Assembly (NCBI RefSeq): GCF_004137085.1
Contig: NZ_QYBC01000002.1
Coordinates: 62,001-126,000, forward strand
Direction of reading: 5' to 3'
Source: Lichenibacterium ramalinae
GTDB taxonomy: Bacteria > Pseudomonadota > Alphaproteobacteria > Rhizobiales > Beijerinckiaceae
Length of the DNA stretch: 64,000 nt
Shown: piece by piece, positions 46,265-55,004 of the stretch
How the letters are laid out: each line of letters opens with the position of its first letter
Numbering within the stretch: the first letter of the stretch is position 1
Notes under the pieces: generated by a model
The model's database searches: none
What the model was told of the DNA's origin: nothing
The model's input: the letters and a program-made list of their open reading frames with translations, nothing else
Made by a program: the position numbers and the translations under genes

Positions 46265-47688
46265 TGCGCACTCTGTTCCTCCAGGCTCCCTCCTTCGACG
46301 GCTACGACGGCGGCGCCGGCGCGCGTTACCAGATGAAGCGCGAGGTCAAGTCCTTCTGGTATCCGACCTGGCTGGCCCAGCCGGCCGCGCTGGTCGAGAA
46401 CTCGAAGCTCATCGACGCCCCCCCGCACAAGCTGAAGTTCTCGGACATCGCCCCGCAGGTGAAGGATTACGACATGGTCGTGATGCACACCTCGACGCCG
46501 TCCTTCGACTCCGACATCCGCACGGCCCGCATGCTGCGCGACCTCAAGCCCGACCTCAAGATCGGCCTCGTCGGCGCCAAGGTGGCGGTCGAGCCGGTGC
46601 AGAGCCTCGAAGCCTGCTCGGCCCTCGACTTCGTCGCCCGCGAAGAGTTCGACTTCACCATCAAGGAAGTGGCGGACGACCGCGACTGGTCCAAGATCGA
46701 CGGCATCACCTATCGCAACCGCGAGGGCGTCATCGTCGGCAACCAGGACCGGCGCATCCTCGAGAACATGGACGAGCTGCCCTTCGTCACGCCCGTCTAC
46801 AAGCGCGACCTCGAGATCGAGAACTACTTCGGGGGCTACCTCAAGCACCCCTACATGTCGTTCTACACCGGCCGCGGCTGCAAGAGCCGCTGCACCTTCT
46901 GCCTCTGGCCGCAGACGGTGGGCGGCCACAACTACCGCACCCGCTCGATCGGCCACGTGATGGACGAGTTGCGCTACGCCCGCGCCGCCTTCCCGCAGGT
47001 GAAGGAGTTCTTCTTCGACGACGACACGCTGACCGACAACCTGCCCCGCGTCGAGGCGCTGGCCCGGGAGATCGGCAAGCTCGGCATCACCTGGTCCTGC
47101 AACGCCAAGGCCAACGTGCCGCGCGACACCTTGAAGGTGCTGAAGGACAACGGCCTGCGCCTGCTGCTGGTCGGCTACGAATCCGGCAACCAGCAGATCC
47201 TGCACAACATCAAGAAGGGCATGCGCACCGACGTGGCGCGTCGCTTCACCAAGGACTGCCACGAGCTCGGGATCGTGATCCACGGCACCTTCATCCTCGG
47301 CCTGCCGGGCGAGACGAAGGAGACGATCGAGGAGACGATCAACTTCGCCAAGGAGATCAACCCCCACACCATCCAGATCTCCCTGGCGGCGCCCTACCCC
47401 GGCACCTTCCTCTACAAGCAGGCCAAGGAGAACGGCTGGCTCTACGACGAGAGCCAGGACCTGCTGACCGAGGGCGGCACCCAGATCGCACCGCTATCCT
47501 ATCCGCACCTGAACCACACCGAGATCTTCACCTCGGTCGAGGACTTCTACCGGCGCTTCTATTTCCGCGCGCCGAAGATCGCCTCGATCGTCGGCGAGAT
47601 GGTGCGCTCCCCCGAGATGATGAAGCGCCGCCTGCGCGAGGGCGTCGAGTTCTTCCGCTTCCTGCGCGACCGCAAGGAAGCCGCCTGA
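46264..47688 (+). CDS. hpnJ: HpnJ, hopanoid radical SAM enzyme
   Basis: 474 residues. An N-terminal cobalamin-binding-like region is followed by a radical SAM domain with C206, C210, C213 (CKSRCTFC). HpnJ contracts the amino-sugar ring to the cyclitol ether of hopanoids, after the HpnI and HpnK steps. ATG overlaps the hpnI stop by one base (TGATG). Closely similar in layout to other hpnJ genes. Confidence 0.93.
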   Translation: MRTLFLQAPSFDGYDGGAGARYQMKREVKSFWYPTWLAQPAALVENSKLIDAPPHKLKFSDIAPQVKDYDMVVMHTSTPSFDSDIRTARMLRDLKPDLKIGLVGAKVAVEPVQSLEACSALDFVAREEFDFTIKEVADDRDWSKIDGITYRNREGVIVGNQDRRILENMDELPFVTPVYKRDLEIENYFGGYLKHPYMSFYTGRGCKSRCTFCLWPQTVGGHNYRTRSIGHVMDELRYARAAFPQVKEFFFDDDTLTDNLPRVEALAREIGKLGITWSCNAKANVPRDTLKVLKDNGLRLLLVGYESGNQQILHNIKKGMRTDVARRFTKDCHELGIVIHGTFILGLPGETKETIEETINFAKEINPHTIQISLAAPYPGTFLYKQAKENGWLYDESQDLLTEGGTQIAPLSYPHLNHTEIFTSVEDFYRRFYFRAPKIASIVGEMVRSPEMMKRRLREGVEFFRFLRDRKEAA

Positions 47689-47727
47689 GCGCGAGCATCG
47701 CCCGTCTCCCGTGAAGCGGGGGAAGGC

Positions 47728-47803
47728 GGCCCCGCGCGGCGGGGCCGGGTGAGGGACGGGCGACGGTCTCGCCTCCCCTCATCCGTCGCGGCTTCGCCGC
47801 GAC
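47728..47803 (+). repeat. Paired GC hairpins of REP-like type between hpnJ and hpnK
   Basis: Two short perfect hairpins: GGCCCCGC-GCG-GCGGGGCC (47728-47746) and GTCGCGGC-TTC-GCCGCGAC (47785-47803). The surrounding sequence is also rich in inverted pieces around gggggaagg. Likely a dispersed palindromic repeat; it may stabilise the hpnJ end and provides the GGGGAAGGA ribosome-binding site before hpnK at its right edge. Confidence 0.6.
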
Positions 47804-47836
47804 CCCTTCTCCCGCCCGCGGGGGAAGGACGTTCCC

Positions 47837-48679
47837 ATGCCCAAGCACCTCATCGTCACGGCCGACGACTTCGGCCTCTCGTCCCAGGTCAATGCCGCGG
47901 TCGAACGCGCCCACCGGGACGGCATCCTCACCGCCGCGAGCCTGATGGTGGCGGCCCCCGCCGCCGCCGAGGCCGTGGCGATCGCCCGCCGCACACCGAG
48001 CCTGCGCGTCGGCCTGCACCTCGCGCTCGTCGACGCCCGCCCCGCCCTGCCGCCCGACGCCGTGCCCGACCTCGTCGGCCCGGACGGCTGGTTCCGGCGC
48101 GACACCGCCCGCTTCGGCGCCGCGCTGTTCTTCTCGCCGCGCATGCGCGGGCAGCTCGCCCGCGAGGTCGCGGCGCAATTCGCCGCCTATGCCGCCACCG
48201 GCCTGCCGCTCGACCACGTCGACGCCCACCAGCACTTCCACCTGCACCCGACGGTGGCGGGGCTGATGATCCGCATCGGCGCCCGCCACGGCATGCGGGC
48301 GGTGCGCATCCCGGCGGAACCCGTGAGCGTCGTCCGGGCCATCGAGCCCGAGGCCCGCATTGCCCTGCCCGCCATCACGGCGCCCTGGACGCGCCTGCTC
48401 GGCGCGCGGATGCGGCGGGCCGGATGCCGGGTGCCTGACCAGGTCTTCGGCTTGAGCTGGACGGGCGCCATGACGGCGCGCCGGGTCGCGGCCCTGCTGG
48501 ACCGCCTGCCCGCGGGCACGACCGAGATCTACACCCATCCGGCGCTCGACGGCGACTACCCGGGCGCCGCCCCGGGCTACCGCTATCGCGACGAGTTCGA
48601 GGCCCTGCTCGACCCGGCCGTGGCCGCCGCCGCCCGGCGCAGCGGCGCCACGCTCGGGGGCTACGGCGACCTCGGATGA
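47837..48679 (+). CDS. hpnK: HpnK, hopanoid N-acetylglucosamine deacetylase (YdjC family)
   Basis: 280 residues. YdjC-like metal-dependent deacetylase: VTADDFGLSSQVNAAVERAH at the N-terminus and the ligand motif LDHVDAHQHFHLHPTV near 127. HpnK removes the acetyl group from the hopanoid sugar before HpnJ acts. Good ribosome-binding site GGGGAAGGA upstream. 148 bp after hpnJ, so perhaps a separate transcript from hpnL-M-I-J. Confidence 0.92.
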   Translation: MPKHLIVTADDFGLSSQVNAAVERAHRDGILTAASLMVAAPAAAEAVAIARRTPSLRVGLHLALVDARPALPPDAVPDLVGPDGWFRRDTARFGAALFFSPRMRGQLAREVAAQFAAYAATGLPLDHVDAHQHFHLHPTVAGLMIRIGARHGMRAVRIPAEPVSVVRAIEPEARIALPAITAPWTRLLGARMRRAGCRVPDQVFGLSWTGAMTARRVAALLDRLPAGTTEIYTHPALDGDYPGAAPGYRYRDEFEALLDPAVAAAARRSGATLGGYGDLG

Positions 48680-48752
48680 CGCGGGGCGGCCTTGCCGGGC
48701 CGCCCGCCCGCGCTCTATCGGGGTGACCCTTCCTCCAACGCTGGAGCTCGCC

Positions 48753-49592
48753 ATGAGCCTCGACGTCGTCTCGGACACCCGCTGCTTCGGCGGCCGGCAG
48801 ATCACGCTCAAGCACGAGTCCGCCGCCACCGGCACGCCCATGCGCGTCGCCGTCTTCCTGCCGCCGCAGGCCGAGCGCGGCCCCGTGCCGGTGTTCTGGT
48901 TCCTGGCGGGACTCACCTGCACGGAGGACAACTTCATGCAGAAGGCCGGCGCGCAGCGCGTCGCCGCGGAGCTCGGCCTGGCGCTGGTCGCTCCCGACAC
49001 CAGCCCGCGCGGCGAGGGCGTGCCGGACGACCCGGCCTACGACGCCGGCCAAGGCGCGGGCTTCTACTGCGACGCCACGCAGGCGCCCTGGTCGACGCAT
49101 TTCCGCATGCGCCGCTACATCGAGGAGGAACTGCCGGCCCTGCTGGGCGCGGAGCTGCCGCTGGACCTCGGGCGCCAGAGCCTCTGCGGCCATTCCATGG
49201 GGGGCCACGGCGCCCTCACGGTCGGGCTGCGCCAGCCCGGGCGGTTCCGCGCCGTTTCGGCCTTCGCCCCCATCGCGTCGCCTATGAACTGCCCGTGGGG
49301 CGAGAAGGCGCTGGGCCTCTACCTCGGCCCGGACCGCGCGGCCTGGCGACCCTACGATGCCTGCGCGCTCATCGCCGACGGGGCCCGCCGCGCCGAGATC
49401 CTGGTCGACCAGGGCACGGCAGACCCCTTCCTCGACGGCCAGCTCAAGCCCGGGCTGCTCGAGGCGGCGTGCCGCGACGCCGGCATCGCGCTGACACTGA
49501 ACCGGCGCGACGGCTACGACCACTCCTACTTCTTCGTGGCCTCGTTCATCGCCGACCACCTGCGCTGGCACGCCGACCGGTTGAAAGCCTGA
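48753..49592 (+). CDS. fghA: S-formylglutathione hydrolase
   Basis: 279 residues, esterase D type alpha/beta hydrolase. S148 is the nucleophile in GHSMGGHGA; Asp in DQGTADPFL (near 226) and His in DGYDHSYFF (near 259) complete the triad. It splits S-formylglutathione to formate and glutathione, the second step of glutathione-dependent formaldehyde oxidation. GGAG precedes the start. The alcohol dehydrogenase for the first step is not in this window. Confidence 0.95.
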   Translation: MSLDVVSDTRCFGGRQITLKHESAATGTPMRVAVFLPPQAERGPVPVFWFLAGLTCTEDNFMQKAGAQRVAAELGLALVAPDTSPRGEGVPDDPAYDAGQGAGFYCDATQAPWSTHFRMRRYIEEELPALLGAELPLDLGRQSLCGHSMGGHGALTVGLRQPGRFRAVSAFAPIASPMNCPWGEKALGLYLGPDRAAWRPYDACALIADGARRAEILVDQGTADPFLDGQLKPGLLEAACRDAGIALTLNRRDGYDHSYFFVASFIADHLRWHADRLKA

Positions 49593-49724
49593 GCCGCCAT
49601 GTCCGACCGGCACCTTGGAACCAATCCAAGTTGCGTTCTGTTGGTCCCGGGAGAGAGGCAGGGTCCGCAGGCGGGCCCGGGCGTATGTGACGCCTGTGCC
49701 CCTCGCGACACCATGATGGACGGC

Positions 49725-50252
49725 ATGAGCTCCTCACCCACGCCCCAGCCCGCCGGGATGGATACGATCCCGGTCAGCTTCACGTTGAACGGCGCCGCGA
49801 CGACGCTCGACCTCGCGCCCTGGACGACGCTGCTCGACGCGCTGCGCAACCACCTGGGCCTCACCGGCACCAAGAAGGGCTGCGACCACGGCCAGTGCGG
49901 CGCCTGCACGGTCCTGGTCGACGGCCAGCGCATCAACGCCTGCCTCACCCTCGCGGTGATGAAGGACGGCGCCGACATCCGCACCGTGGAGGGCCTCGCC
50001 GAGCAGGGCCACCTCCACCCCGTGCAGGATGCCTTCATCGAATACGACGCCTTTCAGTGCGGCTATTGCACGCCCGGGCAGATCTGCTCGGCCGTGGGCC
50101 TCATCGCCGAGGGCCACGCCCACACGGCCGACGAGATCCGTGAAGCCATGAGCGGCAACATCTGCCGGTGCGGCGCCTACACCAACATCGTCGATGCCGT
50201 GAAGCACGTCATCGACGCCCGGGGCGCACAGAGCCTGGAGGCCGCGGAATGA
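49725..50252 (+). CDS. 2Fe-2S subunit of a molybdenum hydroxylase (PaoA/YagT-like)
   Basis: 175 residues. Plant-type ferredoxin cluster motif around KKGCDHGQCGACTVLVDGQR, with a later Cys partner (INAC), followed by the second cluster region DAFQCGYCTPGQIC with GNICRCGAY. No Tat signal peptide is visible, so unlike E. coli PaoA it is probably cytoplasmic. Several ATGs (49713, 49716, 49725, 49758) can start it; I use 49725. Its stop overlaps the next gene by ATGA. Confidence 0.93.
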   Translation: MSSSPTPQPAGMDTIPVSFTLNGAATTLDLAPWTTLLDALRNHLGLTGTKKGCDHGQCGACTVLVDGQRINACLTLAVMKDGADIRTVEGLAEQGHLHPVQDAFIEYDAFQCGYCTPGQICSAVGLIAEGHAHTADEIREAMSGNICRCGAYTNIVDAVKHVIDARGAQSLEAAE

Positions 50253-51265
50253 ACCGCTTCGACTACATCCGCGCCGAAAGCGTCGCCGACGCCGTCAAGG
50301 CCAAGGCCTCGGACTCGCAGGCGCGCTTCATCGCCGGCGGCACCAACATCCTCGACCTGATGAAGTACGACGTCGAGCGGCCGACGCGGCTCGTCGACAT
50401 CACCCGGCTGCCCTTGGCCGAGATCGCCGAGCGCCCTGACGGCGGTCTTCGCATCGGCGCGCTCGTGTCCAATGCCAAGCTCGCCTACGACGAGCGCGTG
50501 CGGCAGCGCTTTCCGCTGCTGTCGAGCGCCATCCTGGCGGGCGCCTCGGCACAGCTGCGCAACGCGGCCTCGACGGGCGGAAACCTGCTGCAGCGCACGC
50601 GCTGCTATTATTTCTACGACACCGCGACGCCCTGCAACAAGCGCGAGCCCGGCAGCGGCTGCCCGGCCATCGCGGGTGTGAACCGCATCCACGCCATCCT
50701 CGGCACCAGCGAGCATTGCATCGCCACGCATCCGTCGGACATGTGCGTGGCGCTGGCGGCGCTCGGCGCGACCGTGGAGGTCGAGGGGCCGGGCGGCGCG
50801 CGCAGCATCGCCTTCGGCGACTTCCACCGCCTGCCGGGCGCCACGCCCGAGGTCGACACCACGCTGCGGGCCGACGAGATCATCGTCTCGGTCGACGTCC
50901 CGGCGCAGGACTATGGCCAGCACTACACCTATCTCAAGCTGCGGGACCGCCTCTCCTACGCTTTCGCGCTGGTGTCGGTGGCGGTTGCCCTGAAGGTCGA
51001 CGGCGGGGCCGTGACCGAGGCCCGCATCGCGCTCGGCGGCGTCGCCCACAAGCCGTGGCGCGACGAGGCCGCGGAACGGCTGCTGGTCGGCCGGCCCGCC
51101 GGGCTCGACGCCTTCAAGGCCGTCGCCGACCATATCCTGGCCCCGGCGGTGGGCCGGAGCCAGAACACCTTCAAGATCGGCCTCGCCCGCAAGGCCATCA
51201 TCCGTGCCCTGTCCCAGGCCGCGGCCGGCACGCCGCAGTCCCAGGTCGACAAGCGCATCCAGTGA
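50249..51265 (+). CDS. FAD subunit of a molybdenum hydroxylase (PaoB/YagS-like)
   Basis: 338 residues. FAD-binding FARFIAGGTNILDLMKY (PCMH type) region and the usual CO-dehydrogenase flavoprotein C-terminus. C119, C129, C138 and C157 form an inserted group (RTRCYYFYDTATPC...) like that holding the extra 4Fe-4S cluster in PaoB. Electrons pass from the Mo subunit via the 2Fe-2S clusters to this FAD. Overlaps paoA-like by 4 bases (ATGA), and ends 10 bp before the Mo subunit. Confidence 0.93.
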   Translation: MNRFDYIRAESVADAVKAKASDSQARFIAGGTNILDLMKYDVERPTRLVDITRLPLAEIAERPDGGLRIGALVSNAKLAYDERVRQRFPLLSSAILAGASAQLRNAASTGGNLLQRTRCYYFYDTATPCNKREPGSGCPAIAGVNRIHAILGTSEHCIATHPSDMCVALAALGATVEVEGPGGARSIAFGDFHRLPGATPEVDTTLRADEIIVSVDVPAQDYGQHYTYLKLRDRLSYAFALVSVAVALKVDGGAVTEARIALGGVAHKPWRDEAAERLLVGRPAGLDAFKAVADHILAPAVGRSQNTFKIGLARKAIIRALSQAAAGTPQSQVDKRIQ

Positions 51266-51275
51266 GGCCCATCCC

Positions 51276-53519
51276 ATGACCACCAGACAGAACCTCGTCG
51301 GCACCGCCCAGCGTCGGGTCGACGGCCGGGCCAAGGTGACGGGCGCGGCGCGCTATGCGGCGGAATTCGCCGCCACCGACCTGCTCCACGGCGTCGTCGT
51401 GTCGTCGGCCATCGCCCGCGGCAAGATCACCCGCATCGACAGCAAGGCGGCGGCGGCGGTGCCGGGCGTCGTCAAGATTTACACGCACGAGAACCGGCCC
51501 CGCACCGCCTGGCTCGACTCGTCCTACAGCGACGAGGTGGCGCCCCCGGGCCACCCGTTCCGGGCGCTGCGCTCCGCCGAGATCATGTTCTCGGGCCAGC
51601 CCGTCGCCCTCGTGGTGGCGGGTGATTTCGAGACCGCCACCTACGCGGCTTCGCTCATCGAGGTCGCCTACGCGGCCGAGGCGCCGCAGACCGACCTCGA
51701 CCGCCAGCGGAGCGAGTCCTACGTGCCGCCGAAGAAGCGGAGCGGCATCGAGCCGCCGCCCAAGCCGCGCGGCGATGCCGATCGGGCCTTCGCGGGCGCG
51801 CCCGTGCGGGTTCAGCAGGAATACCGGGTCGCGGTCGAGCACCACAACCCGATGGAGCCGCATGCCACGACGGTGGTGTGGGAGGGCGGCGGCGCCATCA
51901 CGGTCCATGACAAGATCCAGGGCGTTACCAACACCCACGCCTATATCCAGGGCGTGTTCGGCCTGTCGGCCGACAAGGTGCGGGTGCTGTCGCCCTTCGT
52001 CGGCGGAGGCTTCGGCTCGGGCCTGCGCCCGCAGTACCAGCTCTTCCTGTCCGTGCTGGCCGCCCTCGACCTCGAGCGTTCGGTACGGGTGGTCCTGACC
52101 CGCGACCAGATGTTCACCTTCGGCCACCGCCCCCTCGCCATCCAGACGGTGTCGCTGGGCGCCGAGGCCGACGGACGCCTCACCGCCATCCTGCACGACT
52201 CGGTGCAGGAAACGTCGCGCTTCGAGGACTACCAGGAGAACCAGGTCAACTGGTCCGGCATGTTGTACCGCTGCGACAACACGAAGCTCGGCTACGAACT
52301 GGCCAAGCTCGACACCTACACGCCGGCCGACATGCGCGCCCCCGGGGCCGTCCTGGGCCTCTACGCGCTCGAGGCCGCGATGGACGAGCTCGCCTACGCC
52401 ACCGGCATCGATCCCGTCGAACTACGCCTGCGCAACTACATCGACGACCGCGACCAGAACACCAACAAGCGCCTGACCAGCAAGGCGCTGCGCGACTGCT
52501 ACATCCAGGGTGCCGAGCGCTTCGGCTGGTCGCGCCGCGACGCGCGGCCGCGCTCCATGACGGAGGGCCGGGAACTGGTCGGCTGGGGCATGGCGACCGG
52601 CGTCTGGGAAGCCATGATGCAGAAGACGTCGGCGCGTGCCACGCTGACGGCGGACGGCCGGCTCGAGGTCGCGACCGCCACGGCCGACATCGGCACCGGC
52701 ACCTACACGATCCTGACGCAGATCGGCGCCGACGCGCTGGGGCTTCGCATGGAGGACGTGACGGCCCGGCTGGGCGACACGTCGCTGCCCCATGCGCCGC
52801 TCGAGGGCGGCTCGTGGACGGCGGCCTCGGCGGGCACCGCCGTGCAGATCGCCTGCGAGACGGTGCGCGAAGCCGTGTTCAAGCTGGCGCGGCGGCTGGA
52901 CGGCTCGCCGCTGGCCAACGTCGACCTCGACCACGTCACCTTCCGCGACGGCCGCATCGAAGTCACCAACGACCCGTCGCGCTCGGTGTCGCTGGCCGAC
53001 GCCGTGAAGTCGTCGAAGGGCGGCAAGGTCGAGGCCGAGGAGACCGCCTCGCCCTCCATGATCCAGCAGATGCGCTACGTCGCCTACACGCATTCCGCGG
53101 TCTTCGTGGAGGTCAAGGTCGACGAGGAGCTCGGCGTCGTCAGGGTGACGCGGGTGGTGAGCGCCGTCGCGGCCGGCAAGATCCTGAACCTCAAGACGGC
53201 GCGCAGCCAGATCCTCGGCGGCATTGTCATGGGGATCGGCTCGGCGCTGCACGAGGAGTCGGTGCTGGACCACGACTTCGGCCGGTTCATGAACCACAAT
53301 CTGGCCGAGTACCACGTCCCGGCCAATGCCGACATCGGCGCGATCGACGTCATCTTCGTCGACGAGCCCGATGACAAGGCGAGCCCCATCGGCGTGAAGG
53401 GCCTCGGCGAGATCGGCATCGTGGGGACGGGTGCGGCCGTGGCCAACGCCATCTACCACGCCACCGGCAAACGCGTCCGCGACCTGCCCATCACCATCGA
53501 CAAGCTGCTCGACGCCTGA
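51276..53519 (+). CDS. Molybdopterin-binding subunit of a molybdenum hydroxylase (PaoC/YagR-like)
   Basis: 747 residues. Xanthine dehydrogenase/aldehyde oxidase large subunit: an HTRRV-like start, EYRVAVEHHNPMEPHATTVV, the GGGFGSGLRPQYQ loop, and the catalytic Glu in GVKGLGEIGI near 716. The substrate is probably an aromatic or other aldehyde, or an N-heterocycle, which sequence alone cannot tell. The PaoD/XdhC-type maturation factor is not adjacent. Forms one operon with the two preceding subunits. Confidence 0.93.
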   Translation: MTTRQNLVGTAQRRVDGRAKVTGAARYAAEFAATDLLHGVVVSSAIARGKITRIDSKAAAAVPGVVKIYTHENRPRTAWLDSSYSDEVAPPGHPFRALRSAEIMFSGQPVALVVAGDFETATYAASLIEVAYAAEAPQTDLDRQRSESYVPPKKRSGIEPPPKPRGDADRAFAGAPVRVQQEYRVAVEHHNPMEPHATTVVWEGGGAITVHDKIQGVTNTHAYIQGVFGLSADKVRVLSPFVGGGFGSGLRPQYQLFLSVLAALDLERSVRVVLTRDQMFTFGHRPLAIQTVSLGAEADGRLTAILHDSVQETSRFEDYQENQVNWSGMLYRCDNTKLGYELAKLDTYTPADMRAPGAVLGLYALEAAMDELAYATGIDPVELRLRNYIDDRDQNTNKRLTSKALRDCYIQGAERFGWSRRDARPRSMTEGRELVGWGMATGVWEAMMQKTSARATLTADGRLEVATATADIGTGTYTILTQIGADALGLRMEDVTARLGDTSLPHAPLEGGSWTAASAGTAVQIACETVREAVFKLARRLDGSPLANVDLDHVTFRDGRIEVTNDPSRSVSLADAVKSSKGGKVEAEETASPSMIQQMRYVAYTHSAVFVEVKVDEELGVVRVTRVVSAVAAGKILNLKTARSQILGGIVMGIGSALHEESVLDHDFGRFMNHNLAEYHVPANADIGAIDVIFVDEPDDKASPIGVKGLGEIGIVGTGAAVANAIYHATGKRVRDLPITIDKLLDA

Positions 53520-53535
53520 GGCGAACGGCACCGCC

Positions 53536-53562
53536 GCGTCCCGGCCCCTCAGGCCGGGGCGC
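53536..53562. terminator. Bidirectional terminator-like hairpin
   Basis: An 11-bp stem (GCGTCCCGGCC with GGCCGGGGCGC, one G-T wobble) and 5-base loop, between two convergent genes. The stop codon of the minus-strand gene (plus-strand tca, 53549-53551) lies in the loop. There is no T tract. Confidence 0.5.
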
Positions 53563-54964
53563 GGCATCGAAGGGGCACGACGACGGGCCGCCAACGGGCC
53601 AGGGCGGCACCCGGCCCGGCCATGTCGCCTGCGATCGGCGCTGTGGTCGCGACCCCGGCATCCCGCAGGAAAGCGCCGATCTGTCCGGGTCCGGTGACCC
53701 GATAGGGGCCGGCCACGACGGTTCCGGCGACCGACGGCGGCCGGATGTCCGGCGGCGCCGTCAGGCCGACGAGGGCGCCGGCGCCGTCGACGAGGGGCAC
53801 GCCGGCATCGGCCCCCTGGAGCGGCAGCTCGGCGAAGCCGGCCGCATCGCCGCCGGCCAGCGCCACCGCCAGCGCCGGTGCGCCCTCGCCCGGCACGAAG
53901 AACAGGCCATACCGCCGGCTCACCGGTGCGGCGGCGGCCGCCAACGGTAGGGCCGCCGTCGTGCCATGGGCCGCCACGGCCAGCAGGGCGAGGCCGCTCG
54001 CCGCATCCTGCCGGGTCCAGCGGGCGGGCGCGCCGTCGACGGCCGGCTCCGGGCAGGAACGCGGGTCGGCGCGCGTCAAAGCCAACCCGGGCGCGACCAG
54101 CACGGCGGCGCCGACGAGGACCGGCGGCTTCGCATCGGCGGCCGATGCCGCCGCGGCGACGGCTGCGGCCGTCGTGGCGGTAGGCGGCGGCCCCGGGTCC
54201 GGCTGCGGCATGAGCGGTGCAGGATCGAACGCCGCCGCCACCGCCAGCACGATGCGGTCGAAGTCCGCGGCGCGGACCGCCGGATAGGTCAGGGTGAAGC
54301 CGCGCAGCGCCGGCTCGCCGCCGGGCGGCGCCGCGACGGCGTAGCGGCTGTAGAACCGGCGGTCTCCCGCCTCGCCCGCCACCACGATGACGTCGTGTCG
54401 GGCGAGCCTGTAGGTGACGCGGCGACCGGGCACGTCGCGGGTGAGGCGCCCCAAGACCTCCTCGAGGGCCTCCGGCCCCCCGGCCCGGCCGGCGGTGTCG
54501 AGCACGGCGGATCCGTCCGGCGCGGCATAGCGGGTTCCGTCCGGCAGGGGAGTGCGCACCGTGAGGAGCCGCGACGGGACGCCGATCGTCAGCGCGGCAC
54601 GGGTGTCGTGCAGGCGCGTGAAGCCCGCGGCCCGCCGGGCGGCCTCGGCTTCTGCCAGCAGGCGCCGCCGCGCCGGCCCGTCGAGCGCCGTGGCTGCCGT
54701 GAGCCCGCCGCGGCGGGCGTAGGCGAGGAGCGCGTCGCGGGTGCGGGGGCCGTAAGTGCCGGCGACGGCGCCGTTGAAGTCGCCCGTCCAGGTCAGGGCA
54801 TCCTGCAGGGCGCGGCGGTCCGCCTCCGACAGGGCGTCGAAGACCGGCTTCAGGGCGTCGGGCCGCGCGGCGGCGGGCGGTGGATCGCCCGGCGCCGCAG
54901 CCGGGGCGGGCGCGGCGGCGACGCTGGCGAGCGCCAGGACCGCGAAACCTCGAGGCATCTGCAT
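53549..54964 (-). CDS. Peptidoglycan-binding / trypsin-like pseudoprotease
   Basis: 471 residues. Signal peptide to about residue 24 (AAAPAPAAA), then a peptidoglycan-binding-like helical domain (about 42-105, with FNGAVAGTYGPRTRDALLAY), a middle beta domain, and a C-terminal trypsin-like fold (about 280-435). In that fold the three catalytic positions look lost: D300 replaces His (LTRADP for LTNAHV), G324 replaces Asp (ASGLALLAV), and A387 replaces Ser (ADAGVPLVD for GDSGGPL). Probably a secreted binding or structural protein; the active form is not excluded if my alignment is shifted. Confidence 0.75.
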   Translation of the reverse strand: MQMPRGFAVLALASVAAAPAPAAAPGDPPPAAARPDALKPVFDALSEADRRALQDALTWTGDFNGAVAGTYGPRTRDALLAYARRGGLTAATALDGPARRRLLAEAEAARRAAGFTRLHDTRAALTIGVPSRLLTVRTPLPDGTRYAAPDGSAVLDTAGRAGGPEALEEVLGRLTRDVPGRRVTYRLARHDVIVVAGEAGDRRFYSRYAVAAPPGGEPALRGFTLTYPAVRAADFDRIVLAVAAAFDPAPLMPQPDPGPPPTATTAAAVAAAASAADAKPPVLVGAAVLVAPGLALTRADPRSCPEPAVDGAPARWTRQDAASGLALLAVAAHGTTAALPLAAAAAPVSRRYGLFFVPGEGAPALAVALAGGDAAGFAELPLQGADAGVPLVDGAGALVGLTAPPDIRPPSVAGTVVAGPYRVTGPGQIGAFLRDAGVATTAPIAGDMAGPGAALARWRPVVVPLRCRAPA

Positions 54965-55004
54965 GGCGACGTCCCCCTGCCCGGCGGCGACGCCCCTGGA
55001 AGCG

